A program made the position numbers and the translations under genes. Below the pieces are notes generated by a model that was not told where the DNA came from, ran no database searches, and saw nothing but the letters and a program-made list of their open reading frames with translations. Positions 1 to 7,305 of a stretch of 64,000 nucleotides of DNA are shown here, piece by piece (the stretch's first letter is position 1; every line of letters begins with the position of its first letter). The stretch is taken from positions 74,082-138,081 of the forward strand of contig JADJBC010000020.1 of assembly GCA_016703945.1 (NCBI GenBank), written 5' to 3'. This stretch comes from Candidatus Aalborgicola danicus (lineage in GTDB: Bacteria; Pseudomonadota; Gammaproteobacteria; Burkholderiales; Burkholderiaceae_C).

Positions 1-262
1 TGCTCCAGTCACCCGCGATGTAGGTTTCGGCAAAGCCGATATCGCCGGATTTGAGGGCCGCAGAGCACACCTTCCAGTTATGCAGGCTCAGTGTGGCGTG
101 CGGCAAGTCACCTTTGCCAAAACGCTGCATGGAGCCATCGGGCAATTGCAGGGTCAGGCTGCCGTGGCGCAGGTTGTGGAGCAGGCGCAGTACGGTGCGG
201 GCGGCGGCTGGTGTGCCCTGGGGAATCGTCAGGTTGTTGGTTGGCGCAGTGGTGCTGTTCAT
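1..262 (-). CDS. CFA-synthase-like SAM-dependent methyltransferase, N-terminal part only
   Basis: The reverse strand from the ATG at 262 reads 87 residues before the window edge and ends in a GFAETYIAGDW stretch, which is typical of the N-terminal region of cyclopropane-fatty-acyl-phospholipid synthases. The family transfers a methylene or methyl group from SAM to unsaturated phospholipid acyl chains at the membrane. The SAM-binding core lies outside the window, so the call rests on the N-terminal segment and on context: it is the third gene of a minus-strand run after an FAD oxidoreductase and a DUF1365 gene, with an 18-base gap. This gene order recurs in proteobacteria, where it is often linked to membrane-lipid modification under oxidative stress (family knowledge). 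It could instead be a related furan-fatty-acid type methyltransferase. Confidence 0.72.
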   Translation of the reverse strand, partial: MNSTTAPTNNLTIPQGTPAAARTVLRLLHNLRHGSLTLQLPDGSMQRFGKGDLPHATLSLHNWKVCSAALKSGDIGFAETYIAGDWS

Positions 263-280
263 GGTGTGGGCAAATGGTGG

Positions 281-1102
281 TCAGCGGGTCAGAAATGAGG
301 TGGGTGGTACGGGTTTGCCAAAAAGCGGGGCCTTTTTGACAAACAGTTTGGCGGCCTGCCAGTGGATGCGCAGCACCACGCCCAAGGTCATCGCGGGGTA
401 ACGCCACAAGGCGCGCCGCACAGCCTGGGGTGTGAGTGGTTCCAGCGTGCCGCTGACGCTGGTTTCAATCAGGGGTCCAGAGGCATCGTCAAAATCGATG
501 CGCGCCACGGTGCGTTTGCGGTCGGGTGTGACCATAAAGCGGAAGCGGTAGCCACCCTCGACCGGCGCAAAAGGCGACACATGGAACACTTTGGCAGCCC
601 GTTGTTCGACGCCAAACTGCGGCTGGTCCAGCAGGTAACAATGGCGTTCACCAAAGGTGTTGTTGACCTCTACCACAATGGCGCGCAGGCTGCCGTCCTG
701 GCGGTGGCAATACCAAAAACTGACGGGTTTGAAAGTGTGACCCCAGACACGGGGATAGCAGTGCAGCCAGATCTCGCCGTCGGCCGGGTCAGGGTGGCTG
801 CCGGGGGACGCGCCACCAATGCCTTCTTTCTCCAGCAGTGCGTCCAGCCAGGCCAGTGCGCCGCCCTGTTCCGGGCCACGCCCGTCACCGTGGTCGGTGT
901 CAAAAAAACTGAGTGGCGCAAAACGGTTGTAGGCCAGCGTGCCGCCGCCGTGTAGCTGCAGACTGCGCATGGGTAGCAGCAGGAAGTAGTTGCCGTAGGC
1001 GAACGCGTTGCGCACCGGCGCCAGCCGGGTGTGCCGCACTTGACCAAAGCCAATCAGTGGCACGGTCTCCTGGGGTGCGGTGAACGGGTTTTTGTGCATC
1101 AT
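281..1102 (-). CDS. DUF1365 family protein
   Basis: A 273-residue protein with no evident signal peptide. The early segment with GQVRHTRLAPVRNAFAYGNY and the WYCHRQDGSL and VEVNNTFGERHCYLL stretches are characteristic of DUF1365. The biochemical role of the family is not established, but it is nearly always found between an FAD-dependent amine-oxidase-like protein and a CFA-type methyltransferase, as here. The gaps are 19 bases upstream and 18 downstream, so the three genes are probably one transcript. A role in modification of unsaturated or cyclopropane fatty acids is inferred from context alone. Confidence 0.85.
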   Translation of the reverse strand: MMHKNPFTAPQETVPLIGFGQVRHTRLAPVRNAFAYGNYFLLLPMRSLQLHGGGTLAYNRFAPLSFFDTDHGDGRGPEQGGALAWLDALLEKEGIGGASPGSHPDPADGEIWLHCYPRVWGHTFKPVSFWYCHRQDGSLRAIVVEVNNTFGERHCYLLDQPQFGVEQRAAKVFHVSPFAPVEGGYRFRFMVTPDRKRTVARIDFDDASGPLIETSVSGTLEPLTPQAVRRALWRYPAMTLGVVLRIHWQAAKLFVKKAPLFGKPVPPTSFLTR

Positions 1103-1121
1103 CGGTGTCTGACCTGGGCGC

Positions 1122-2486
1122 TTAGCGCGGCGTCCGGTGTTCGGCCAGCAGCTGCGTGGCGACGTCCAGCCCCGACTTCAAGCCATCTTCGTGGAAACCA
1201 TATCCAGTCCAGGCGCCACAAAAGTAGGTGTTACGCTGGCCTTGCAAGTCACGCACTTTGCGCTGCGCTTCAATGGCGGCCACGTCAAAGACCGGGTGGG
1301 CATAGTCAAAGCGGGCGTGGACGTGGGCCGGGTCAATGTCAACGAGCGGGTTCAGGGACACCACCACCGCTTGTTCAAACGGCACAGGTTGTAACCTGTT
1401 GATCAGGTAATGCAGGCAGACCTGCGCGGCGTCTTTGCGAGTTTCGGTCGATCGCTGGTAGTTCCAGGCCGCCCAAGCGCTGCGCGCGCGAGGCAGTACT
1501 GACGTGTCGGTATGCAATACCGCATGGTTGGGTTGGTATCGAATCGCGCTCAGCATGTCACGTTCGACACCGGTGGCATCACCCAGCAGGGTGAGTGACT
1601 GGTCCGAATGGCAGGCCAGCACCACTTTGTCAAAGTGTTCGGACTGGCCCTTGCTGTGCACCGTAACACCCTGGGCGTTACGGGTGATGTGTTGCACCGG
1701 GGTATTGAGGCGCTTGTCGGCAATTCCTGCAACGATTTTTTGCACATACTGGCGTGCGCCTCCGGCGACCGTCCACCACTGCGGCCGATTGGTGACCTGG
1801 ATTAACCCGTGGTTGTGGCAGAAGCGGATCATGGTGGCCACCGGGAACTGCAGCATCTGGTCGGTTGGACAACTCCAGATACAACCCAACATGGGCAGGA
1901 AATACCAATCCCGGAACTCAGCCGACAGCCGGTGTTCATCCAGAAAATCGGACAGCGGCTGCATCATCTCCGCCTCGACGCCGCGCTTGGCAATATCGGT
2001 GGCGAGGCGGTTAAAGCGCAGCACATCACGCAGCATGCGCAAAAAGCGCGGGTTGGCGATGTTGCGACGTTGGGCAAAAACGGTGTTCAGACTGGAGCCA
2101 CTCCATTCCAACGGCGCCTGCCCGTTGGCGCCAGGTACCTGGACAGAAAACGACATATCAGAGCGTTCCGTCGGCACCTTCAGGTCTGAGAATAGTTGTA
2201 TCAACCGCGGGTAGGTGCGCTCGTTGAAGACCAGAAAACCGGTGTCAACCCCGTGGGTCACCGGACCCTGTGGACCGTCCAGCGTGAGATCGACGGTATT
2301 GGTGTGGCCGCCAAAGTAACTCCCCGCTTCAAATAACGTCAGCTGCGCCTGGCCGCGCAGCGCGTGGGCAAGGCCCAGGCCCGAAATGCCGGATCCGACA
2401 ATGGCAACTTTGAGGGGTTTTCCCCGGTTGGTGGCGATCGTTGCCGGGTTGTGGACACCCTGGCGGTCGGTGAAATGGGTTTTCAA
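1122..2486 (-). CDS. FAD-dependent oxidoreductase of the amine-oxidase fold
   Basis: A 454-residue protein. A Rossmann dinucleotide-binding motif, VAIVGSGISGLGLA, lies near residues 28-41, and a C-terminal YFCGAWTGYGFHEDGLKSG stretch matches the FAD-binding end of the family. The start at 2486 gives about 25 residues before the Rossmann motif. It is the first gene of the lipid operon with DUF1365 and the CFA-like methyltransferase. In furan-fatty-acid producers a related flavoprotein desaturates methylated acyl chains (established for some alphaproteobacteria); whether this protein does so is inference. The 125 bases upstream (2487-2611) separate it from the S8 protease gene on the same strand and probably hold its promoter, although I found no convincing consensus. 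Confidence 0.85.
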   Translation of the reverse strand: MKTHFTDRQGVHNPATIATNRGKPLKVAIVGSGISGLGLAHALRGQAQLTLFEAGSYFGGHTNTVDLTLDGPQGPVTHGVDTGFLVFNERTYPRLIQLFSDLKVPTERSDMSFSVQVPGANGQAPLEWSGSSLNTVFAQRRNIANPRFLRMLRDVLRFNRLATDIAKRGVEAEMMQPLSDFLDEHRLSAEFRDWYFLPMLGCIWSCPTDQMLQFPVATMIRFCHNHGLIQVTNRPQWWTVAGGARQYVQKIVAGIADKRLNTPVQHITRNAQGVTVHSKGQSEHFDKVVLACHSDQSLTLLGDATGVERDMLSAIRYQPNHAVLHTDTSVLPRARSAWAAWNYQRSTETRKDAAQVCLHYLINRLQPVPFEQAVVVSLNPLVDIDPAHVHARFDYAHPVFDVAAIEAQRKVRDLQGQRNTYFCGAWTGYGFHEDGLKSGLDVATQLLAEHRTPR

Positions 2487-2611
2487 CGCTTATCCTGAAG
2501 TTTGAACTATCAGGTAATTTTGCGACTGTTTGGTAATTTATCGGCTTGAATGGTTTTTATCCATGCTGGGTGTAGGGGTTTTGGACGCGCGACGGCACCA
2601 AGCCTTTCGCC

Positions 2612-4474
2612 CTACAGGCAACCGGATTGCGCAAACCACCCAGCCCGGGCTCCGAGGTCCGTCAGCCCAAGGGAGCCCAGATACAGCACATGGCCACTGT
2701 CCCCTGCAATGGCGAGGTAGGTGTTGAAGTCCGGGTAATAGCGGTAGTGGTAGGCATCCAGGGTCTGGGATAGGGGGCCGGCTGGAAACAAATACGGTAC
2801 GGACCGCTCGGCCCAGTTGAAAAAACACTCCGCCGGGTTGACCCGCTGGACCGCTGCCTGCGCGTTCAGCATGCCGGCACCACACTGGCCCACGGTGCAG
2901 TTGCACTGACCGACGTTGGTTTCACCGTCCGCGACGCCGGGGCAGTTCGGCAAAGCGGATTCAACTGGAAAGGGATTGGCTGATTCCTGGATGGCAGAAC
3001 GCACTTGCGCGGGTGTTAGCGAGGGATTGACGGCCAACAGCAGGCCTGCAACACCGGCTACCTGGGGCGCGGCAAAACTGGTTCCCACATTGCTCCTGAG
3101 TTGTGTGGTGTAAACATGTTCGGCGGGCGTGGTGGTCCCGGCGTTGGTGGCCGTGTCAATGGAGTAGAGGCAGGGTTGCTGCGCCCCAATGTTGATACAG
3201 TTGCCACCGGGTGCGCTGATGGCCACCTCGGGGCCAAAGCTGCTGAAGCCGACCTTGGTTCCCACATGGCGCAGGCCCCCCACGGCGATCACGCCGCGAC
3301 AATTGCCCGGTGACTCGACCGCACCCTGGTTGTTACCGGCCGACGCTACCACCACAACGCCCCTGGCAGAGAGTTCGTCGATGGTGGCCTGTTCTGAAAA
3401 TGAACAGGCACCGGTGTGACCCAGGCTCAGATTGATGATGTGTGCCGGATGGGGGTTGTTGGGAACCCCTTCCACAGGCAGCCCGCCTGCCCAGCGCAAC
3501 CCGGCGACGATGTCGGAGGTGTAGCCACCACAGCGCCCCAACACCCGCACCGGCAACAGGCGCGCGCGCCAATCCACGCCGGCAATGCCCATGCCGTTCT
3601 GGCTCAGCGAGCCTATCAGCGCACTGGTACGCGTGCCATGCCAGGAACTGTTACCGGTGTCGCAGCCCGATAAAGAATGGGGATGGCTGGTCAGCAGGGC
3701 ATCATCAATCCAGTCGCCCGGGTCGGACGGGTCGCTGTCCCAGCCGTCGCCATCGTTGGTGCGCGCGAAACCGCCATCGCTGTCGGCGGACACAAAGTCA
3801 TATCCCGGCAACAGCCGCCCGCCGGCGGCGGTGCGCATCAAATCAGGATGGTCAAACAGAACCCCTGTGTCGAGGACGGCAATCACGACCGACGAATCAC
3901 CCTGGCTGAAAGGCCATGCCCCCTGGGCATTGATGGCCGAGCGGACCTCACCGGTGTTGGCCTTGAGATACCACTGTCCAACGGGTTGCGCACTGGTGTA
4001 GTGTTGGTCCGAATAACCCGGGTCATTGGGCGTTGCGGCGTGGTGTCGTATCCGGTAGTCGGGCTCCACCGCTGCAACCTCGGGGTCTTGCCGCAAGCTG
4101 GCCAGAGCTGCGGACACCTGAGAGGCGCTCAAGCTAGGGTGGAAGATCAAGCGGTGGGTGCGCGCCGATACGGGTTGAAACGCAGCGATGTCCATCGTTG
4201 TGCGCCGGGCCACTGAGCCAAGGCGTTCCTGTGAAGCCCGTTTGGCGTATGCGGCACCGATCGCCGGTTGGTCTTTGAGCACCACGATCCAACGATCATT
4301 GTGTGGTGCGTCAACCGGCGAAGCCTTCGCGGTCAGCGTAACAGTTGAGGCTTCTGCCTGCGCAGGGTCCGGCGCGGCGAACAGGCCCAATGCCAACAAC
4401 GCGGCGCAGAAATAACGGTGGTAGTTTGGGTTCAACAGGGTCTGCTCCGTAGGGCGGGATGATAGTGGCAACAC
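2612..4474 (-). CDS. Secreted S8 (subtilisin-like) serine peptidase with extra C-terminal module
   Basis: A 620-residue preproprotein. Residues about 15-40 form a signal peptide ending in AQA. An inhibitor-I9-like propeptide (about 60-140, with RWIVVLKDQP and VAAVEPDYRIR) follows, then the S8 catalytic domain. The triad is visible as Asp202 in AVLDTGV, His279 in SSWHGTRTSA and Ser466 in VGTSFAAPQVAG, and the oxyanion Asn381 is in SAGNN. After the catalytic domain, residues about 550-620 form a small module (FFNWAER, YHYRYYP, TYLAI, LYLGSLG) that recurs in two other exported proteins of this window. Several Cys pairs suggest disulfides and an extracytoplasmic location. It is transcribed away from the LCCL genes across a 129-base divergent region. 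Substrate unknown. Confidence 0.93.
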   Translation of the reverse strand: MLPLSSRPTEQTLLNPNYHRYFCAALLALGLFAAPDPAQAEASTVTLTAKASPVDAPHNDRWIVVLKDQPAIGAAYAKRASQERLGSVARRTTMDIAAFQPVSARTHRLIFHPSLSASQVSAALASLRQDPEVAAVEPDYRIRHHAATPNDPGYSDQHYTSAQPVGQWYLKANTGEVRSAINAQGAWPFSQGDSSVVIAVLDTGVLFDHPDLMRTAAGGRLLPGYDFVSADSDGGFARTNDGDGWDSDPSDPGDWIDDALLTSHPHSLSGCDTGNSSWHGTRTSALIGSLSQNGMGIAGVDWRARLLPVRVLGRCGGYTSDIVAGLRWAGGLPVEGVPNNPHPAHIINLSLGHTGACSFSEQATIDELSARGVVVVASAGNNQGAVESPGNCRGVIAVGGLRHVGTKVGFSSFGPEVAISAPGGNCINIGAQQPCLYSIDTATNAGTTTPAEHVYTTQLRSNVGTSFAAPQVAGVAGLLLAVNPSLTPAQVRSAIQESANPFPVESALPNCPGVADGETNVGQCNCTVGQCGAGMLNAQAAVQRVNPAECFFNWAERSVPYLFPAGPLSQTLDAYHYRYYPDFNTYLAIAGDSGHVLYLGSLGLTDLGARAGWFAQSGCL

Positions 4475-4565
4475 AGACTGTGTAGATTAAACCGAATACA
4501 CGTTGGTTCCCGAATGAATCATGCGTCGCGGACGGCATACCATCAGCGCGGCCGTACTGCGGGAC

Positions 4566-4571
4566 TAGAAT
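4566..4571 (+). promoter_or_regulatory. Candidate -10 box (TAGAAT) of the first LCCL gene
   Basis: TAGAAT sits in the 10-mer GGACTAGAAT (4562-4571), which ends 32 bases before the ATG at 4604. The identical 10-mer at the identical distance precedes the paralogous gene at 7306. No good -35 hexamer is visible here. The conserved sequence and spacing are the main support. Confidence 0.5.
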
Positions 4572-4603
4572 CGTTTGGCTTTCTTGTCCAGAAGGAATTT
4601 GTC

Positions 4604-7219
4604 ATGTCCTTTGCGCCGTCGCGCCGTCTTGCCGTTGCTGCGATCCTCCTGTGGGTGTTGGCGTGTACCAGTGTGGCAAGCTGGGCGCGCAGCACCAGTC
4701 CGGTTCCAGAAGCAGCGGTGTCCACTGTGGTTGGGAATTTCAGGCAATTGCCCGGCACCGTGGTGTATGTGACGCTAACCGGGCGCACCAGCGGTTCGGT
4801 GTGGGGCAGTGGTCCCTACACCTTTGACTCTGACATGGCAACCGCTGCTGTCCATGCGGGTGTTGTCGTTGTCGGAGAATCCAAGACGGTGAAGTTGTCC
4901 ATCGTCACCGGGCAATCCAGTTACACGGGCAGTGTGCGTAATGGTGTGACCAGCTCAAGTTATGGCACCTATACCGGCGGAAGTTATCGCCTGGAAGCCG
5001 ACGACGGAGGGGACAACCCGATCTTGCAAGATCCGGGTAGTCTGCGGACATTTGAACTGGGCCTGGGAGGCGTGCACCGATTCAAGGTGACCGGTAGCGC
5101 AAAGGGGGGCAGCGTTTGGGGCACCAATGCCTACACCTCGGACTCGGCGTTGGCCGTGGCGGCCGTGCATTCGGGTGTGTTGTTGGATGGTCAGACCGGA
5201 GTGGTGCGTGTGGTGGTTGTGCCGCCACAAGCCATTTACGCCGGCAGCACGGCCAACGGCATTACGAGCAATGACTATGGTCAGTACGCCGGGGCCTACG
5301 CGGTGTCCAATGTTGCGGGAACCGTCGCCCTGACGGCCTATCCGGGTATGTTGAGCAACCCGCTGCCCAATCCTGGCAGTCTCACTGCCTACCGGGGCCG
5401 TAACCTGGCCGCACAACATTTCAACGTGACAGGCAGCCTGTCGGGAGGCGTGTGGGGTACCGGAATCTATACCGATGATTCGAACCTGGCGGCGGCGGCG
5501 GTGCACGCCGGTGTGCTCGCGGCGGGGCAACAAGGGGTTGTCAAGGTCATCATCCGCCCAGGGTTAACGAGCTCTCCCACCCAGGGTAATGCCTATGTCG
5601 GCAGCACGGCCCATGGCATCACGTCCAACAGTTACGGCACCTATGCCGGAAGTTTCTCCGTCGTGAATCCGGACGGAGGGCTGGGCGCCATTCCCCGGGT
5701 CACCAATGGCGGTGCGGTCAATGCAGAGTTGAACCAGAGTTTTCGCTTTCAGATGAACACCAGCCCGGCCGCCACCAGCTACAACGCCACGGGGCTGCCA
5801 GCGGGTCTTGCGGTTGACCCTGTGACTGGCCTGATCTCTGGCATACCCATGATCAGCGGCAGCTTTCCCATCCAGCTATTGGTCACCAATAGCAGCGGAA
5901 CCAGCAATGCCGGGCTGCTGATCAAGGTTCCTGCGACGCCGACCACGGGTTTTACGCCGAGCTTCCTGAGTCTGATTGGTCCCGAAATCCTGCAAAGCGG
6001 TGGCAAAGCAACCATCGCAGCAACGGTGCGTTTTACGGACAGCAGTCTGCGCAGCGTGAACCCTGTCTGGACCAGCTCCAATCCTGCTGCGGCCACGGTC
6101 AGTGCCGCGGGTGTGTTGTCAGCCGGATTGGTGAAGGCGGATACACCGGTAAGCCTGACGGCCATTTACACCGAGGGCGGGGTCACGGTGACTGCCACCC
6201 TTCAGCTCACGGTCACGGCGGCCCCTGCCGTATTGGTGGGTGTGCGGCTTGTGGGGGCGGACAGTGTGCAGTCGGGCGGGCAAATTCGCTTGACGCTGGC
6301 TGCCCTGTACAGCGACGGGTCCATCCGGTCCGTGGTGCCCAGTGCCTACACCTTGTCCAGTGTGGCTTTGGGTTCGGTCAATAGCCGAGGGGTGCTGACG
6401 GTGGCATCGGTGGATGCCGACACGGTGTTGACCATCAGTGCGTCATATACCGAGAAGGGCATCAGCAAGAACACGAGCTTGGCGCTCAGTATTGTGGCCA
6501 CGCCGGCGGTGTTGTCGCGTCTGACCCTGATTGGTGCACGCGGCACCCTGGGTTCCAACGAGAGCTTGAACCTGGCCGCAGCCGGTGTGTATGTGGATGG
6601 GTCCCGCAAGCCGGTCCAGGCACTCTGGGCGGTCAAGGGCAATGCCGCCACGATCAGCAGTGCCGGGGTCTTGACCGCCAAAGCCGTTAGCCAAGACTCA
6701 CCTTGTGTGGTGATCGCCAGTTATACGGAAGCCGGCGTTACGGTGAACGCCCACTTCCAGGTTCTGGTGCAGGCCATTGTGGCGCCCACGCCGGTGCAAG
6801 CCGAAGTGGAGACCACTGGCAGCCAGGCCGATTTCGGGTTGTCGGTCTGGAGCACGGCCAATGGCAACACAACCGTGATGGCAGGCCCTGCGACTGTGGC
6901 GTCAAGGGGCGGCACGCAAATTGCTGCAACGGATCAGGCCTCTTACCAGTTGTTTGTCATTGCCGTGGTACCCGCTGGTAGCGCGGTCGCCAGCACCACC
7001 GGCTTCATGCTGAACCGCAACAGCGAGTGGCAATTGGCGGGTTTTCCGTTGGCGGAATACCTATCCGGTGTGGCCGACAACAGTTACCAATTGATCGAGA
7101 TATTCGATCATCTGGATGCTAGCCTGATATCCGGCACCCAGATTTTCGTGGGCTACGGTATTACGGACACCGAAATGCTGGAGTCCGGGCGGTACCGCAT
7201 GGTGTACCAGGTGCAATAG
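4604..7219 (+). CDS. Exported triple-LCCL protein, copy 1
   Basis: Start chosen at 4604 because it has a GAAGGA ribosome site and opens directly into a signal peptide (residues 1-28, ending SVASWA); the frame is open further upstream but has no such features. Mature protein: three LCCL-like domains at about 52-130, 162-235 and 272-354, each with the pattern VWG..xYTxDSxLAxAAVHAGV, then GQxxYxGSTxNGITS and YGxYAGxY. A putative Ig domain (LPAGLAVDPVTGLISGIP) lies at about 365-441, three bacterial Ig-like repeats (LQSGGK...WTSSNPAAATVS) at about 455-725, and a C-terminal domain ending in EMLESGRYRMVYQVQ. The LCCL domain is best known from cochlin, Limulus factor C and vertebrate secreted proteins; the cysteines typical there are absent here. 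A tandem paralog of exactly the same length follows. Function unknown; an extracellular binding or adhesion role is inference. Confidence 0.85.
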   Translation: MSFAPSRRLAVAAILLWVLACTSVASWARSTSPVPEAAVSTVVGNFRQLPGTVVYVTLTGRTSGSVWGSGPYTFDSDMATAAVHAGVVVVGESKTVKLSIVTGQSSYTGSVRNGVTSSSYGTYTGGSYRLEADDGGDNPILQDPGSLRTFELGLGGVHRFKVTGSAKGGSVWGTNAYTSDSALAVAAVHSGVLLDGQTGVVRVVVVPPQAIYAGSTANGITSNDYGQYAGAYAVSNVAGTVALTAYPGMLSNPLPNPGSLTAYRGRNLAAQHFNVTGSLSGGVWGTGIYTDDSNLAAAAVHAGVLAAGQQGVVKVIIRPGLTSSPTQGNAYVGSTAHGITSNSYGTYAGSFSVVNPDGGLGAIPRVTNGGAVNAELNQSFRFQMNTSPAATSYNATGLPAGLAVDPVTGLISGIPMISGSFPIQLLVTNSSGTSNAGLLIKVPATPTTGFTPSFLSLIGPEILQSGGKATIAATVRFTDSSLRSVNPVWTSSNPAAATVSAAGVLSAGLVKADTPVSLTAIYTEGGVTVTATLQLTVTAAPAVLVGVRLVGADSVQSGGQIRLTLAALYSDGSIRSVVPSAYTLSSVALGSVNSRGVLTVASVDADTVLTISASYTEKGISKNTSLALSIVATPAVLSRLTLIGARGTLGSNESLNLAAAGVYVDGSRKPVQALWAVKGNAATISSAGVLTAKAVSQDSPCVVIASYTEAGVTVNAHFQVLVQAIVAPTPVQAEVETTGSQADFGLSVWSTANGNTTVMAGPATVASRGGTQIAATDQASYQLFVIAVVPAGSAVASTTGFMLNRNSEWQLAGFPLAEYLSGVADNSYQLIEIFDHLDASLISGTQIFVGYGITDTEMLESGRYRMVYQVQ

Positions 7220-7267
7220 GTTTTTGTCACGATTAGTCGGTGGTTGTGTGCTGACTCGTGTCAGGAC

Positions 7268-7273
7268 TAGAAT
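7268..7273 (+). promoter_or_regulatory. Candidate -10 box (TAGAAT) of the second LCCL gene
   Basis: The same GGACTAGAAT 10-mer (7264-7273) as upstream of copy 1, again ending 32 bases before the start codon. A TTGTGT hexamer lies 18 bases upstream as a possible -35. This suggests that the two copies are transcribed separately and share a promoter that was duplicated with the gene. Confidence 0.5.
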
Positions 7274-7305
7274 GGATTTTCCGCCGCGTCATTAAGGAAA
7301 TTGTC

